Shown: positions 16,401 through 24,273 of the stretch, in pieces
Numbering within the stretch: the first letter of the stretch is position 1
How the letters are laid out: the number at the start of each line of letters is the position of its first letter
Assembly: GCA_024231855.1 (NCBI GenBank)
Contig: JAAEQD010000094.1
Coordinates: 1-43,811, forward strand
Length of the DNA: 43,811 nt
DNA from: Candidatus Zixiibacteriota bacterium
GTDB taxonomy: Bacteria > Zixibacteria > MSB-5A5 > UBA10806 > 4484-95
Reading direction: 5' to 3'
Position numbers and translations under genes: made by a program
Notes under the pieces: model-generated
Databases searched by the model: none
Seen by the model: only the letters and a program-made list of their open reading frames with translations
Told to the model about the DNA's origin: nothing

Positions 16401-19400
16401 AGTTATTACTTGCTCGCATACATCCGAATTACCGCAAGCGTCGGTTGCCGTCCAGGTCCGGGTTAGCGTATAAGCCTGATCGCAATTGCCTGAAGTCGTA
16501 GTTTCATCGAAACTCACCCCTGGATCCGGATCGCAATTATCGGTAGCCGTCAGCGTAGGCGCTGACGGAATATTATCACACTCCACCGTGGTATTGGTCG
16601 GGCAAGCCTGATCGAATACAGGCGGCGTGGAATCATCAACGGTCACTACCTGCACGCACTCGGCTGAATTGTCGCAAGCGTCGGTTGCGGTCCAGGTACG
16701 GGTTATAACATATTCCTGAGGACAACCGCCGGGGGTAATAACTTCATCGAAATCAACCACAGGCGCCTGGTCGCAGTTATCGGTAGCTGTCAGGGTTAGT
16801 GCCGGTGGTATATTATCGCATTCGACCGTAACGCTCGGAGGACAATTCTGTTCGAACTCCGGCGGCGTCGTATCTTCAACCGTGATCACTTGCACACATT
16901 CAGCCGAATTGTCGCATGCGTCAGTAGCGGTCCAGGTTCGGGTTATTACGTACTCTTGAGGACAATTTCCCGGTACGGCGCTTTCATCGAAACTGACTAC
17001 CGGCGCTGGATCACAGTTATCGGTAGCTGTGAGGGTTGGCGCCGTCGGTACGGCATCGCACTCGACTGTGGTATTAGTCGGGCAACCCGAATCAAATACG
17101 GGTGGTGTGGTATCTTCAACCGTGATTACCTGTACACAGACATCCGAATTTCCGCAGGCATCGGTGGCAGTCCAGGTCCGGGTTATTACATATTCTTGAG
17201 GACAACTTCCGGTTGTAGTGCTTTCATCGAAGCTAACTGTCGGCGCCGGATCACAGTTATCGGTGGCCGTCATGGTAGGTTCGGGAGGTATGTTATCGCA
17301 CTCAACCGTAACATTCGCCGGGCAAGCCTGAGCGAATTGAGGCGGCGTGGTATCATCGACTGTTATTGTTTGCACGCACTGGGCCGAATTACCACAATCA
17401 TCGGTGGCAGTCCAGGTCCGGGTGAGCACATACTCTTGCGGGCAACCACCTGGAGTCGTGGTCTCATCAAAGCTAACCGTCGGCGACAGATCGCAGTTAT
17501 CGGAGGCTGTCAGAATTGGCGCGGCTGGTATGGCGTCGCACTCAACCGTAACATCCGTCGGGCAAGCTTGATCAAATGTCGGCGGTGTGGTATCATCAAC
17601 TGTTATTGTCTGCACGCACTGGGCCGAATTACCGCAATCATCAGTAGCTGTCCAGGTCCGGATCAATACGTAAGATTGATCGCAACCGTTAGGTGTCGTA
17701 GTTTCATCGAAAGTGACAATAGGAGCCGGATCACAGTTATCGGTTGCCGATAAAAGCGGTGCTAGAGGTACGTTATCGCACTCAACCGTAACATCGGCCG
17801 GACAAGTCTGATCGAACGTCGGCGGCGTGGTATCATCAACCGTAATTGTCTGCACGCACTGGGCCGAATTGCCACAATCGTCAGTAGCTGTCCAGGTCCG
17901 GGTCAATACATAAGATTGATCGCAACCGTTAGGAGTCGTAGTTTCATCGAAAGTGACCACCGGCGCGGGATCGCAATTATCAGATGCGGTCATTGTCGGC
18001 GCGGATGGGATATTATCACATTCAACAGTGACATCCGCCAGACAAGCCTCATTGAATGTCGGCGGCGTAGTGTCCATAACCGTTATGACCTGTTCACAAA
18101 CATCTGAATTTCCGCAGGCATCGGTGGCGGTCCAGGTCCGGGTTAGAGTATAAGACTGATAGCAACTGCCCGAAGTCGTAGTTTCATTAAAATTGACCAC
18201 CGGGGCCGGGTCACAGTTATCGGTTGCCGATAAAAGCGGTGCAAGAGGTACGTTATCGCATTCCACCGTAACATCGTCCGGACAAGCCTGAACGAATGTC
18301 GGCGGTGTGGTATCCATAACTGTTATGACCTGTACGCAGACATCCGAATTACCGCAATCATCGGTAGCGTTCCAGGTCCGGGTTAGTGTATAAGACTGAT
18401 CGCAACTGCCCGGAGTCGTAGTTTCATTATAAGTGACTACCGGCGCGGGATCGCAATTATCGGTGGCGGTTAAAGTCGCCGCTGATGGTATGTTATCACA
18501 CTCAACCGCAACATCGGCCGGACAAGCCTGATCGAATGTCGGCGGGGTGGTATCCATAACTGTTACAACCTGCACGCAAACATCCGAATTATCACAGTCA
18601 TCGGTGGCGGTCCAGGTACGAGTCAGTATATAGGATTGATCACAACTGCCCGGAGTCGTGCTTTCATCAAAAGTGACCGTCGGCGCGGGATCACAGTTAT
18701 CGGTTGCCGACAAGAGCGGTGCAAGAGGTACGTCATCGCATTCAACGGTGACATCCGCCGGACAGGTCTGATTGAACGTCGGCGGCGTGGTATCTATAAC
18801 CGTTATTACCTGCACGCACACAGCCGAATTGTCGCAGTCATCGGTGGCGGTCCAGGTACGAGTTAGTATATACTCCTGATCGCAACTGCCGGGCGTTGTA
18901 TCTTCACTCAAGCTGACAACCGGCGCTGGATCGCAGTTATCGGTAGCCGTTAGCGTTTGGGCTGCCGGTATATCGTCACATTCAACCGCGATATCGTCCG
19001 GACAGGCCTGGTCGAATACCGGCGGCGTGGTATCTTCTACGTTTATAATTTGCAGGCATGTGGATGAATCATTACAGTCATCAACGGCTATCCAAGTGCG
19101 TTCGATTGTTTTCTCTTGATCGCAGACGCCGGGTATTTCCGTATCGAAATACGAAATATCCGGTGATGGGTCATTATCATCGGTTGCCGTAGCATATCCT
19201 GTATTAGATGGGTCAGTCGGGCTATCGCATTCGACAGTGACATCCGCCGGACAGGTAATATCGGGGGGCGCGTTGAGTTCGATAGTGACAACTGTCACAC
19301 ATGTATCGGCCTCGCCGCATTCATCAGTTACAATCATTGTGATTGTTTTAGATGGTCCTTCAGGTGTGAAGCAGACTGTATCCTCATGAATTTCACAACC

Positions 19401-22070
19401 GATAATATCAATCGAAGCGATATTATGGTCTACGTCGGAAGCAATAAATCCAGGCAAACAAATTTCAGTTTCATCGCAGATAGATATTGTCGTATCGCCC
19501 GGACAGGTGGCAGTCGGCGGGCTATTGTAGGAAATATCGATAACGGTACTGCAGCTATCGGTTGCCCCGCATTCATCGGTGACCACAAACAGGATCGTTT
19601 TGGAGGGTCCTTCGGGATAGAAGCACACAGTATCACCGTGCAGTTCACAGCCATAGACCGCTACCGAACTTACGTTATCGTCGACATCGCTATAAGTAAA
19701 GCCGGGAATGCAGATTTGGCTGCTGTCGCAAGCGAATATCGGTTCCACAACAGGGCAGGATACCTCAGGCGGGCTGTTGTAATTCACCGTGATATTAACG
19801 GTTCCTGTACAAGTTTCGCCGCAGGCATCTTCACACTCGAAGGTCGCCGAATATACTCCGGGGCCGGTTGTGGTGAATGTCCAGTATTCATTGACATACG
19901 AACCCGGACCTGAAAGCATCGTGCAACCGAGTAGATTTTCATCGGGATCGAAAGCCGTTGTATAAAAACTGAAAGTCGTATCATCGCAGACGAAGAAAGT
20001 CGCGTCATCAACAAGATCACAAATCGGTGGATTATTATCTTCACAAGGATCATCACAATAAGCACCCCAGGTAGAAAATTGAATACCATCGGCCTGGTAG
20101 ACCTTAGCGCCGTGAAAATTCAAGCCGTAATCGGAATCGCAAACATAACTATCGAATTCATCGATCTGACCAAAAACGTTATAGGATTCGCCTAGCCCGC
20201 AATGGGGCGAAAAAGCGCTGGTATTGGGATCATTGGTAGGATCACTACCAACGGCGGCCTGATACTGATCTATTACGTCAAAACCACCGAAGTCCGTATA
20301 ACCCGGAATATCTGAAAGCCGGATCATGTTTTCGCCAAGATAAACCTGGGAGGCGTCGAAGTATCCACAATGACCATTGGACCAAACATTAAAATCTACT
20401 GCCGCTCCTTTTAAATCGACAGTGAGAAAATCGTTAACATCTCCCTCACCATGTCGATATTCTTTAGTTGTAACGTCCCACCAAATTTCATATAGTCCAA
20501 TCGTACTATCCCATAAAGCCCAACCCCATCGATCGTTTTGAAACAGACATCTATTTGAAGTTGTATCTTCCCATAGTTCGAAATCGCTAATAAATACATT
20601 CACTCCTAATTCAGGAGTTTCATTCATAATCGAAATTATACTGCCATGGAATTGTTCGAGTGAATTGCCTTTTGAGTATATATGCGAGGCAATTGTCCAA
20701 AAACAATTAGTAGTATCATAATAAACATATACGCCGCCGCTATCAGGCGGTGGCAATGGTAACGTAGGTACACCCATAAAATTTGTAGTATCAACCATGA
20801 AGTATGTTGGCGGCGCACCCGGCGGGAAATTACCGCAACTATCCGGATCGATACTGCATGAGATACCGAATATCATATCGTTGTGGTCCCAGTTGGCCGA
20901 GGTATGATCGTCATCGATATAAACCAGGTAATCAAAATCACCCGAGTTAATAAAATCCTCGGTAGGACAAACAAATTCATAAGTAGCTCCGGTGCCTTTA
21001 TAGGAGCTAACATCATAAACCATAAACCATTGATGTTCGTTCGCGAAAGAGCTTCGGGTCAGGAATCGCTCGGAAAAAAGCCAGGAATCATTACCGTTGT
21101 AAACTGAGTCGCCGTTGGTATCATTTAAAAGCCACAGGCCTAAAGGTTCCCCGTCGCTAATGTTCGTATTGAAAGTATATCCTTCGTTCCTTGGTCCTTC
21201 GAATATTGTAACTCTATCATTGCCGCGGCCGGGATCGGTATAATATCCAAGAATATTTACATCATTCCAATTCGTAAACTCCTTTAATAAGGTCCAGGTC
21301 TGAGTTCCTTCACAAACGGTAAGTAATAAGTCATGATGGTCGTCGGCGACCGGCTCTATTTGGATACCATCTACCTCTAAATACGGAGGCATGGAAGTGA
21401 TAACACCATCCTCCTCAAAATCGCCATCGCTGGTCTTACGCACGATCAATTCGCTCTCATCGTTGATAATCATCTCAAAAGCCGCGGTCGAGCCGTCATG
21501 GGGGGAAATATTTATTTGCTCGTCGAAGCCAGAGGCGACATCACCTAAAGAGTAATAGTAATCATTATCATTATCTAAAAACGCCCGAATCCGGGTTCCA
21601 TCCATTACGCCGTCTAGATGGACTGTTTTTGCGTAATATTTTACATCGTTATAAGAAAACGCGAAATTCCAATCCGAAATCGATTCGGATCGGTTACCAA
21701 GATTCCAGATATAGTAATGTGAATTGGTGCCTTCAATCAATGCCGGAGCGCCAGGATTCTGAATCTGCTGAGATAGTTGCCCATCGATGACCGGCGATAT
21801 TAAGTTCTGGCCGGATACAGCCAGCATAATATCAGACTTGCCAATAAAATTATCGGCGACAAATACGGTCACTTCTGATGGCGCGTTAATTCTATCGGAG
21901 AGGTCATAAGATGAGACCACTCCTTTCGCCAATGGATCAGGCGAATGATTAATACCAACCATCAAGTCAGCGGACGCGAAAGAAGCGGAGGCAAGGAGGA
22001 AGGATAAGATAAAAGCCAGGGCAATTTTCATATTACCCGATGGCTTTTTACGAATATGTAACAAGGTCAT
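13500..22070 (-). CDS. Giant secreted HYR-repeat protein with dockerin-like and C-terminal sorting domains
   Basis: 2856 residues. After a signal peptide (hydrophobic IALAFILSFLLASASFASA; a shorter start at 22031, Met14, is possible) come about 650 residues with a DUF4114-like stretch (YLVYIDDDHTSANWDHNDMI). Three Cys-rich domains precede the repeats (about 700-936). One diverged HYR-like domain (about 937-1017), thirteen 80-residue copies (1018-2057) and two diverged copies (to about 2213) follow. Each copy has six cysteines and the core TATDNCDPAP...TRTWTATDACGNS. Then come a cohesin-like region (about 2390-2500), a dockerin-like segment (GDINFNRLAFEIGDAV...SDVNGDSIRASIADLI) and a sorting-type end (YPNPFNAATTI...SSGVYFAKL). 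The cysteine content implies an oxidising extracellular location; a surface or adhesive role is inference. Confidence 0.9.
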   Translation of the reverse strand: MTLLHIRKKPSGNMKIALAFILSFLLASASFASADLMVGINHSPDPLAKGVVSSYDLSDRINAPSEVTVFVADNFIGKSDIMLAVSGQNLISPVIDGQLSQQIQNPGAPALIEGTNSHYYIWNLGNRSESISDWNFAFSYNDVKYYAKTVHLDGVMDGTRIRAFLDNDNDYYYSLGDVASGFDEQINISPHDGSTAAFEMIINDESELIVRKTSDGDFEEDGVITSMPPYLEVDGIQIEPVADDHHDLLLTVCEGTQTWTLLKEFTNWNDVNILGYYTDPGRGNDRVTIFEGPRNEGYTFNTNISDGEPLGLWLLNDTNGDSVYNGNDSWLFSERFLTRSSFANEHQWFMVYDVSSYKGTGATYEFVCPTEDFINSGDFDYLVYIDDDHTSANWDHNDMIFGISCSIDPDSCGNFPPGAPPTYFMVDTTNFMGVPTLPLPPPDSGGVYVYYDTTNCFWTIASHIYSKGNSLEQFHGSIISIMNETPELGVNVFISDFELWEDTTSNRCLFQNDRWGWALWDSTIGLYEIWWDVTTKEYRHGEGDVNDFLTVDLKGAAVDFNVWSNGHCGYFDASQVYLGENMIRLSDIPGYTDFGGFDVIDQYQAAVGSDPTNDPNTSAFSPHCGLGESYNVFGQIDEFDSYVCDSDYGLNFHGAKVYQADGIQFSTWGAYCDDPCEDNNPPICDLVDDATFFVCDDTTFSFYTTAFDPDENLLGCTMLSGPGSYVNEYWTFTTTGPGVYSATFECEDACGETCTGTVNITVNYNSPPEVSCPVVEPIFACDSSQICIPGFTYSDVDDNVSSVAVYGCELHGDTVCFYPEGPSKTILFVVTDECGATDSCSTVIDISYNSPPTATCPGDTTISICDETEICLPGFIASDVDHNIASIDIIGCEIHEDTVCFTPEGPSKTITMIVTDECGEADTCVTVVTIELNAPPDITCPADVTVECDSPTDPSNTGYATATDDNDPSPDISYFDTEIPGVCDQEKTIERTWIAVDDCNDSSTCLQIINVEDTTPPVFDQACPDDIAVECDDIPAAQTLTATDNCDPAPVVSLSEDTTPGSCDQEYILTRTWTATDDCDNSAVCVQVITVIDTTPPTFNQTCPADVTVECDDVPLAPLLSATDNCDPAPTVTFDESTTPGSCDQSYILTRTWTATDDCDNSDVCVQVVTVMDTTPPTFDQACPADVAVECDNIPSAATLTATDNCDPAPVVTYNETTTPGSCDQSYTLTRTWNATDDCGNSDVCVQVITVMDTTPPTFVQACPDDVTVECDNVPLAPLLSATDNCDPAPVVNFNETTTSGSCYQSYTLTRTWTATDACGNSDVCEQVITVMDTTPPTFNEACLADVTVECDNIPSAPTMTASDNCDPAPVVTFDETTTPNGCDQSYVLTRTWTATDDCGNSAQCVQTITVDDTTPPTFDQTCPADVTVECDNVPLAPLLSATDNCDPAPIVTFDETTTPNGCDQSYVLIRTWTATDDCGNSAQCVQTITVDDTTPPTFDQACPTDVTVECDAIPAAPILTASDNCDLSPTVSFDETTTPGGCPQEYVLTRTWTATDDCGNSAQCVQTITVDDTTPPQFAQACPANVTVECDNIPPEPTMTATDNCDPAPTVSFDESTTTGSCPQEYVITRTWTATDACGNSDVCVQVITVEDTTPPVFDSGCPTNTTVECDAVPTAPTLTATDNCDPAPVVSFDESAVPGNCPQEYVITRTWTATDACDNSAECVQVITVEDTTPPEFEQNCPPSVTVECDNIPPALTLTATDNCDQAPVVDFDEVITPGGCPQEYVITRTWTATDACDNSAECVQVVTVDDSTPPVFDQACPTNTTVECDNIPSAPTLTATDNCDPDPGVSFDETTTSGNCDQAYTLTRTWTATDACGNSDVCEQVITVEDTTPPVFDQACPADVAVECDNVPAAPTLTATDNCDPAPTVSLDEETTPGSCDQQYTLTRTWTATDACGNSAECVQVITVDDTTAPTFDQDCPAGATVECDNIPAAPELTATDNCDPAPVVTLDEDIAPDGCDQHYVLTRTWTATDDCGNSVDCVQVITVDDTTPPTITCPDDVIVECNDDVPPADILSVEADDACDPAPLVEHVSDVSDGLTCPETITRTYRATDDCDNSVTCVQLITVDDTTPPTITCPGDIIVECSGPTDPDNTGYPTASDNCDQNPQLAYTDQVDDSLITRTWTATDACDNVSESCQQIITLHENSPPEAECPSYDPIMVGDLAEPLCLSGFFASDVDDNIDSVYVNNGTVSGDTVCFIPVEGPNTICLYVVDECGETDTCCTIVEVIENTCPVITRPADTTVTCTYENFCDTVEVFDEDGDYIVMETDYGEFIPIVDEPGHWLGLYCFRVWDYDCGLHNNYQVTVSADDGLCIYDVSIAYDITVLGYVDLTMDEDVVVIPGAIGRVGLYLNTYECMCVGGINASIAWDASILTMVDMFPTENLDFGNEYHNINIDAFGPGSVKISYIADLNNQIPHGPLCEIDPNEPIFYMDFQVAPGTYPIDFVIPICFTSEESINDNAVADSSGYHVWWNEGCGDQPDSSQYGTLLLNLECGSIRIVDECDLLVGDINFNRLAFEIGDAVLLANHLMDPIEFPFTDMQMWASDVNGDSIRASIADLILLINVINGFGPASKVVPPDTPVEFVMAKNSSGETILRLDSEYDVGGLVIELPLGGGIETNMIIGPDQGMEIEVVEKTDRLRLFIYSPESNRIAAGSTEIMSFMLPEGMEITPTEVEVADARGGLADAIVSHELPLPERFGIANCYPNPFNAATTIDFTLPEPDRISLSLYDVTGRLVKTLVTDDLSAGYHQATWHGLNDAGQPVSSGVYFAKLKSQNDNLSISIEKLVLLK
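15900..19019 (-). repeat. Thirteen tandem 240-bp coding repeats
   Basis: The coding sequence has an exact 240-base period (80 codons) for 13 copies with no length change. Copies 2, 4 and 6 share VPLAPLLSATDNC while 3 and 5 read IPSA(A/P)T(L/M)TA, so the upstream part grew as 480-base dimers. Copies 7-10 form a second subfamily with CPQEYV(L/I)TRTW. Neighbouring copies are similar enough at DNA level (for example 17581-17720 and 17821-17960) that recombination could add or remove units. Confidence 0.92.
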
Positions 22071-22144
22071 GTTTCCCCCATGACAAAAAATAAATATTAA
22101 CGGCGTTAACAGTTTACAACTATATTAATTTATTTTGTTTTATA

Positions 22145-22194
22145 CTTGGGGATTGTCGCACTCGCGACAAGCCTGATTTCCGAAGAACCCCAAG
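22145..22194 (-). promoter_or_regulatory. Folded three-stem leader upstream of the giant gene
   Basis: On the minus strand CTTGGGG (22194-22188) pairs with CCCCAAG (22151-22145). Inside this 7-bp stem are a short hairpin with a C(TTCG)G tetraloop and a perfect 7-bp hairpin TTGTCGC/GCGACAA (loop GAGT). It lies between the predicted transcription start (about 22218) and the start codon, so it would be a structured 5' leader. It matches no riboswitch class I know. Confidence 0.5.
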
Positions 22195-22224
22195 AAGTTA
22201 AGGGACTTAATCTGTCTTAGATTC

Positions 22225-22253
22225 AATATAATTATCGCGCAATAGCCTGTCAA
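22225..22253 (-). promoter_or_regulatory. Strong sigma70-type promoter of the giant gene
   Basis: On the minus strand a perfect -35 TTGACA (22253-22248) is followed after exactly 17 bases by TATATT (22230-22225, five of six matches). Predicted transcription start is near 22218, giving a leader of about 148 bases. Confidence 0.75.
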
Positions 22254-22283
22254 GGATAATTTCGGTTTGACGATAAGAAAAAT

Positions 22284-22493
22284 ATGCAAGTAGATTTCTG
22301 TTTAACAATTTTTGACGCGATAATTTCCGGCGACTCGGTAGACTATTTCGAACTGAAATGGAGCGAAGATTTATCGCCTGTTCAGTTGGCGGGACGGTTT
22401 AACCGGTGGATATATGACGATGAATTTATCCGTGACAGACTTCCCGATTTAAGCCGGGCTGGACGTTGCCTGCTTTCTATAAACCCCTTATAA
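22284..22493 (+). CDS. Possible small protein, 69 residues, unknown
   Basis: An ORF starting MQVDFCLTIF occupies the gap between the promoter of the giant gene and the convergent gene that ends at 22502. Codon use (gac, gaa, atc, cgg) resembles that of the neighbours and the product is acidic with several tryptophan and aspartate residues, which argues for coding. Against it, no clear ribosome site precedes the ATG and I recognise no family. It may be a real small protein or a remnant of a longer gene. Confidence 0.4.
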   Translation: MQVDFCLTIFDAIISGDSVDYFELKWSEDLSPVQLAGRFNRWIYDDEFIRDRLPDLSRAGRCLLSINPL

Positions 22494-22501
22494 TTAACAT
22501 G

Positions 22502-23671
22502 TTATAGATTCTCAACCAGCCGGGCCATACGCAGCGGCGGAGTAATTCTGATATTCAATTTCTCAAACAGCGGCAATACTGATTTGATAACTTCTATATC
22601 CTCCGGTTGACTCGGGATATAATACAGACCTTTGTCAAAACCGGTCAAATCGTTGGCCCGGGCTACAATAGACACTTTTAAGTCGTTGCCAGATAATGGA
22701 TTAGATTCATATTCCCCGGTCATCTTTTTTATCTTTAGACCTCGCAAATAGGCCAACGAATCGGCATACCCGGGAGTACCACCAGAATATAAATAGGTCA
22801 AGCGAAGATTATCCGCCAGGTTGATAATTGTTTTGGCCAGGCCGCGATTTACTTGCTCGCCTTGTTGAAAATAAATAGCATCAAGGGCTGGAAATATCTC
22901 GAATATCATTCGCAGATTATACTCGTTCAACTCATTATCCGGAATGTGCTTAGCCAGACGATGGCCGTTTAAAATTACCGACCAACTGGCCGTATCGGGG
23001 GGCAGTTCAAGAAAACATTGTCCCTGACTCGATTTCAGGGCTTTGGCCAGTATTTCATCCGGTACCTGATCGGGCTTGAGGGTAAATCCAAATGGCTTAT
23101 CAAGCCAGATCAGGTCAAGGGCCTCCTGACGTTTAAAATCCGCGAAATCCTTGAATACGAACGAGATTGAAGAAACCCTGGGGATTGCCAGACTGCTCGC
23201 GATAAGTTCGAGCTCAACCAAAGTATCGGCATTGGTTGGATTTATTAGCCAGATTAGAAGGTGGTCTTTGTCGTTTAATTCTGAAGCCACATAACTGAGA
23301 TCATAGAATGCGGAACAATCGTTTTGAAGATCGCGCGTGAACCAGATAAAAGGAAAATCTTTCGGCCAGGCTACCCTGTAGCAGGGATAGACGGTCGGTT
23401 TTCTCAAATAGTTGACGCGTTGCCGATTAATTTCCAGATGATCAAGGCCCAAATTCTGAAGAATCGACCCGAATAGGGCTTGAGAATCACCATCTTCGCC
23501 AAAAGTCTTTTTATCTGAGGGAGCGCCGGCAAATTTTTGGATACTAAACACTCTCGGATAGAATTTGTTCGATACTATCCCCGCGGCAATTAAAAGCAGC
23601 ACAATCAGTACTATTACGCGCCAATGTCGAAATCTCTTATGTCGTTGGTCTCGTGTTATCCAGGTTTCCAT
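22502..23671 (-). CDS. Membrane-anchored YibQ-like divergent polysaccharide deacetylase, probably inactive
   Basis: 389 residues with one N-terminal membrane helix (about 18-34) and a long extracytoplasmic part. Several blocks line up with the DUF610/YibQ family: ISFVFKDFADF where the family has its first metal-binding acidic pair, LDKPFGFTLKPD for the LP..LAILP strand, QCFLELPPDT for VMLHLPMEP, AIYFQQGEQVN for the NNHMGS loop, and LPLFEKLNIRITPPLRM for the C-terminal LP.L...GIE..P. The metal-binding aspartate pair and histidine are not evident, so an enzyme-derived binding protein is likely. It is the last gene of the rsmA operon. The assignment is my alignment by eye; an unrelated envelope protein remains possible. 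Confidence 0.5.
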   Translation of the reverse strand: METWITRDQRHKRFRHWRVIVLIVLLLIAAGIVSNKFYPRVFSIQKFAGAPSDKKTFGEDGDSQALFGSILQNLGLDHLEINRQRVNYLRKPTVYPCYRVAWPKDFPFIWFTRDLQNDCSAFYDLSYVASELNDKDHLLIWLINPTNADTLVELELIASSLAIPRVSSISFVFKDFADFKRQEALDLIWLDKPFGFTLKPDQVPDEILAKALKSSQGQCFLELPPDTASWSVILNGHRLAKHIPDNELNEYNLRMIFEIFPALDAIYFQQGEQVNRGLAKTIINLADNLRLTYLYSGGTPGYADSLAYLRGLKIKKMTGEYESNPLSGNDLKVSIVARANDLTGFDKGLYYIPSQPEDIEVIKSVLPLFEKLNIRITPPLRMARLVENL

Positions 23672-23673
23672 AT

Positions 23674-24273
23674 TTATTCAGCTATTGATTGGTCATCCCA
23701 AATTCTTATTCGCATTTGTTCATCGGTGGATCGCCTCAACTTAAAGATCGCCCAGCCATTGGCTTCATATTGAGCATAATTGTAATTGCCATCGATATCC
23801 CTTAATGATAGGTGGAAATTAACGGTCCAGACTTGCCATATTTCACCCGGATGATCCGGATGCGTTTCAGGTTCGGGATCTCGCGGAATCGGAATCCAGG
23901 TATCCAGCCTGATTTCATCGAAAATATCGAACAAGCGCGAAGTCCGATACAGATCACCGGAAATGCCATCCCGCGGCACCTCGACGATTTCGATACCACC
24001 AAATTGATCCTGGTCAGTATAGATGAACACGAAGTCGTCATCCAGGCAATTCTCATATACATCGATATCATTGTTTTCATAGGCATACTTGAAATTGGCC
24101 AGGACATTGGAAGCGGCGGTAGAATCGTTGGCGTCTTTTTGGGATAAGATTGGAGCCAGAAACCGTGATTCGGCCTGAGTGGGCGCGAATGGATTGAAGC
24201 AAGTGCTAAACAATAATAAACCAATTAGAATCAACCCGAGAGAAAACGCTATATGCATACCCGAATTTTTCAT
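23674..24273 (-). CDS. Putative lipoprotein with NTF2-like domain
   Basis: A hydrophobic N-terminus ends in LLLFSTC (Cys25), an imperfect lipobox with Thr at -1, followed by FNPFAP. The mature region begins with SNVLANFKYAYENNDIDVYENCLDDDFVFIY, the first helix and strand of an NTF2/SnoaL-like fold, where a helix containing Y-x-N precedes an acidic D-D-F-x-F strand. Its neighbour at 24273-24878 has the same pattern, so the two are paralogues. No catalytic residues are evident. The start overlaps the previous stop (TAATG). Confidence 0.65.
   Translation of the reverse strand: MKNSGMHIAFSLGLILIGLLLFSTCFNPFAPTQAESRFLAPILSQKDANDSTAASNVLANFKYAYENNDIDVYENCLDDDFVFIYTDQDQFGGIEIVEVPRDGISGDLYRTSRLFDIFDEIRLDTWIPIPRDPEPETHPDHPGEIWQVWTVNFHLSLRDIDGNYNYAQYEANGWAIFKLRRSTDEQMRIRIWDDQSIAE

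Noticed and set aside
16890..17753. Long plus-strand ORF (287 residues) across the repeat array
   Set aside because: It is the complement of the coding repeats. It has no ribosome site, and its periodic composition mirrors the real gene.
15900..19019. Periodic 240-bp array that might suggest CRISPR or another DNA-level array
   Set aside because: The period is 80 codons, the frame is open throughout and the units vary as protein repeats do. There are no constant short repeats with unique spacers.
22145..22194. Hammerhead-type ribozyme or a known riboswitch in the leader
   Set aside because: The CUGAUGA core is missing and none of the conserved cores of the c-di-GMP, cobalamin, glycine or preQ1 classes can be placed.
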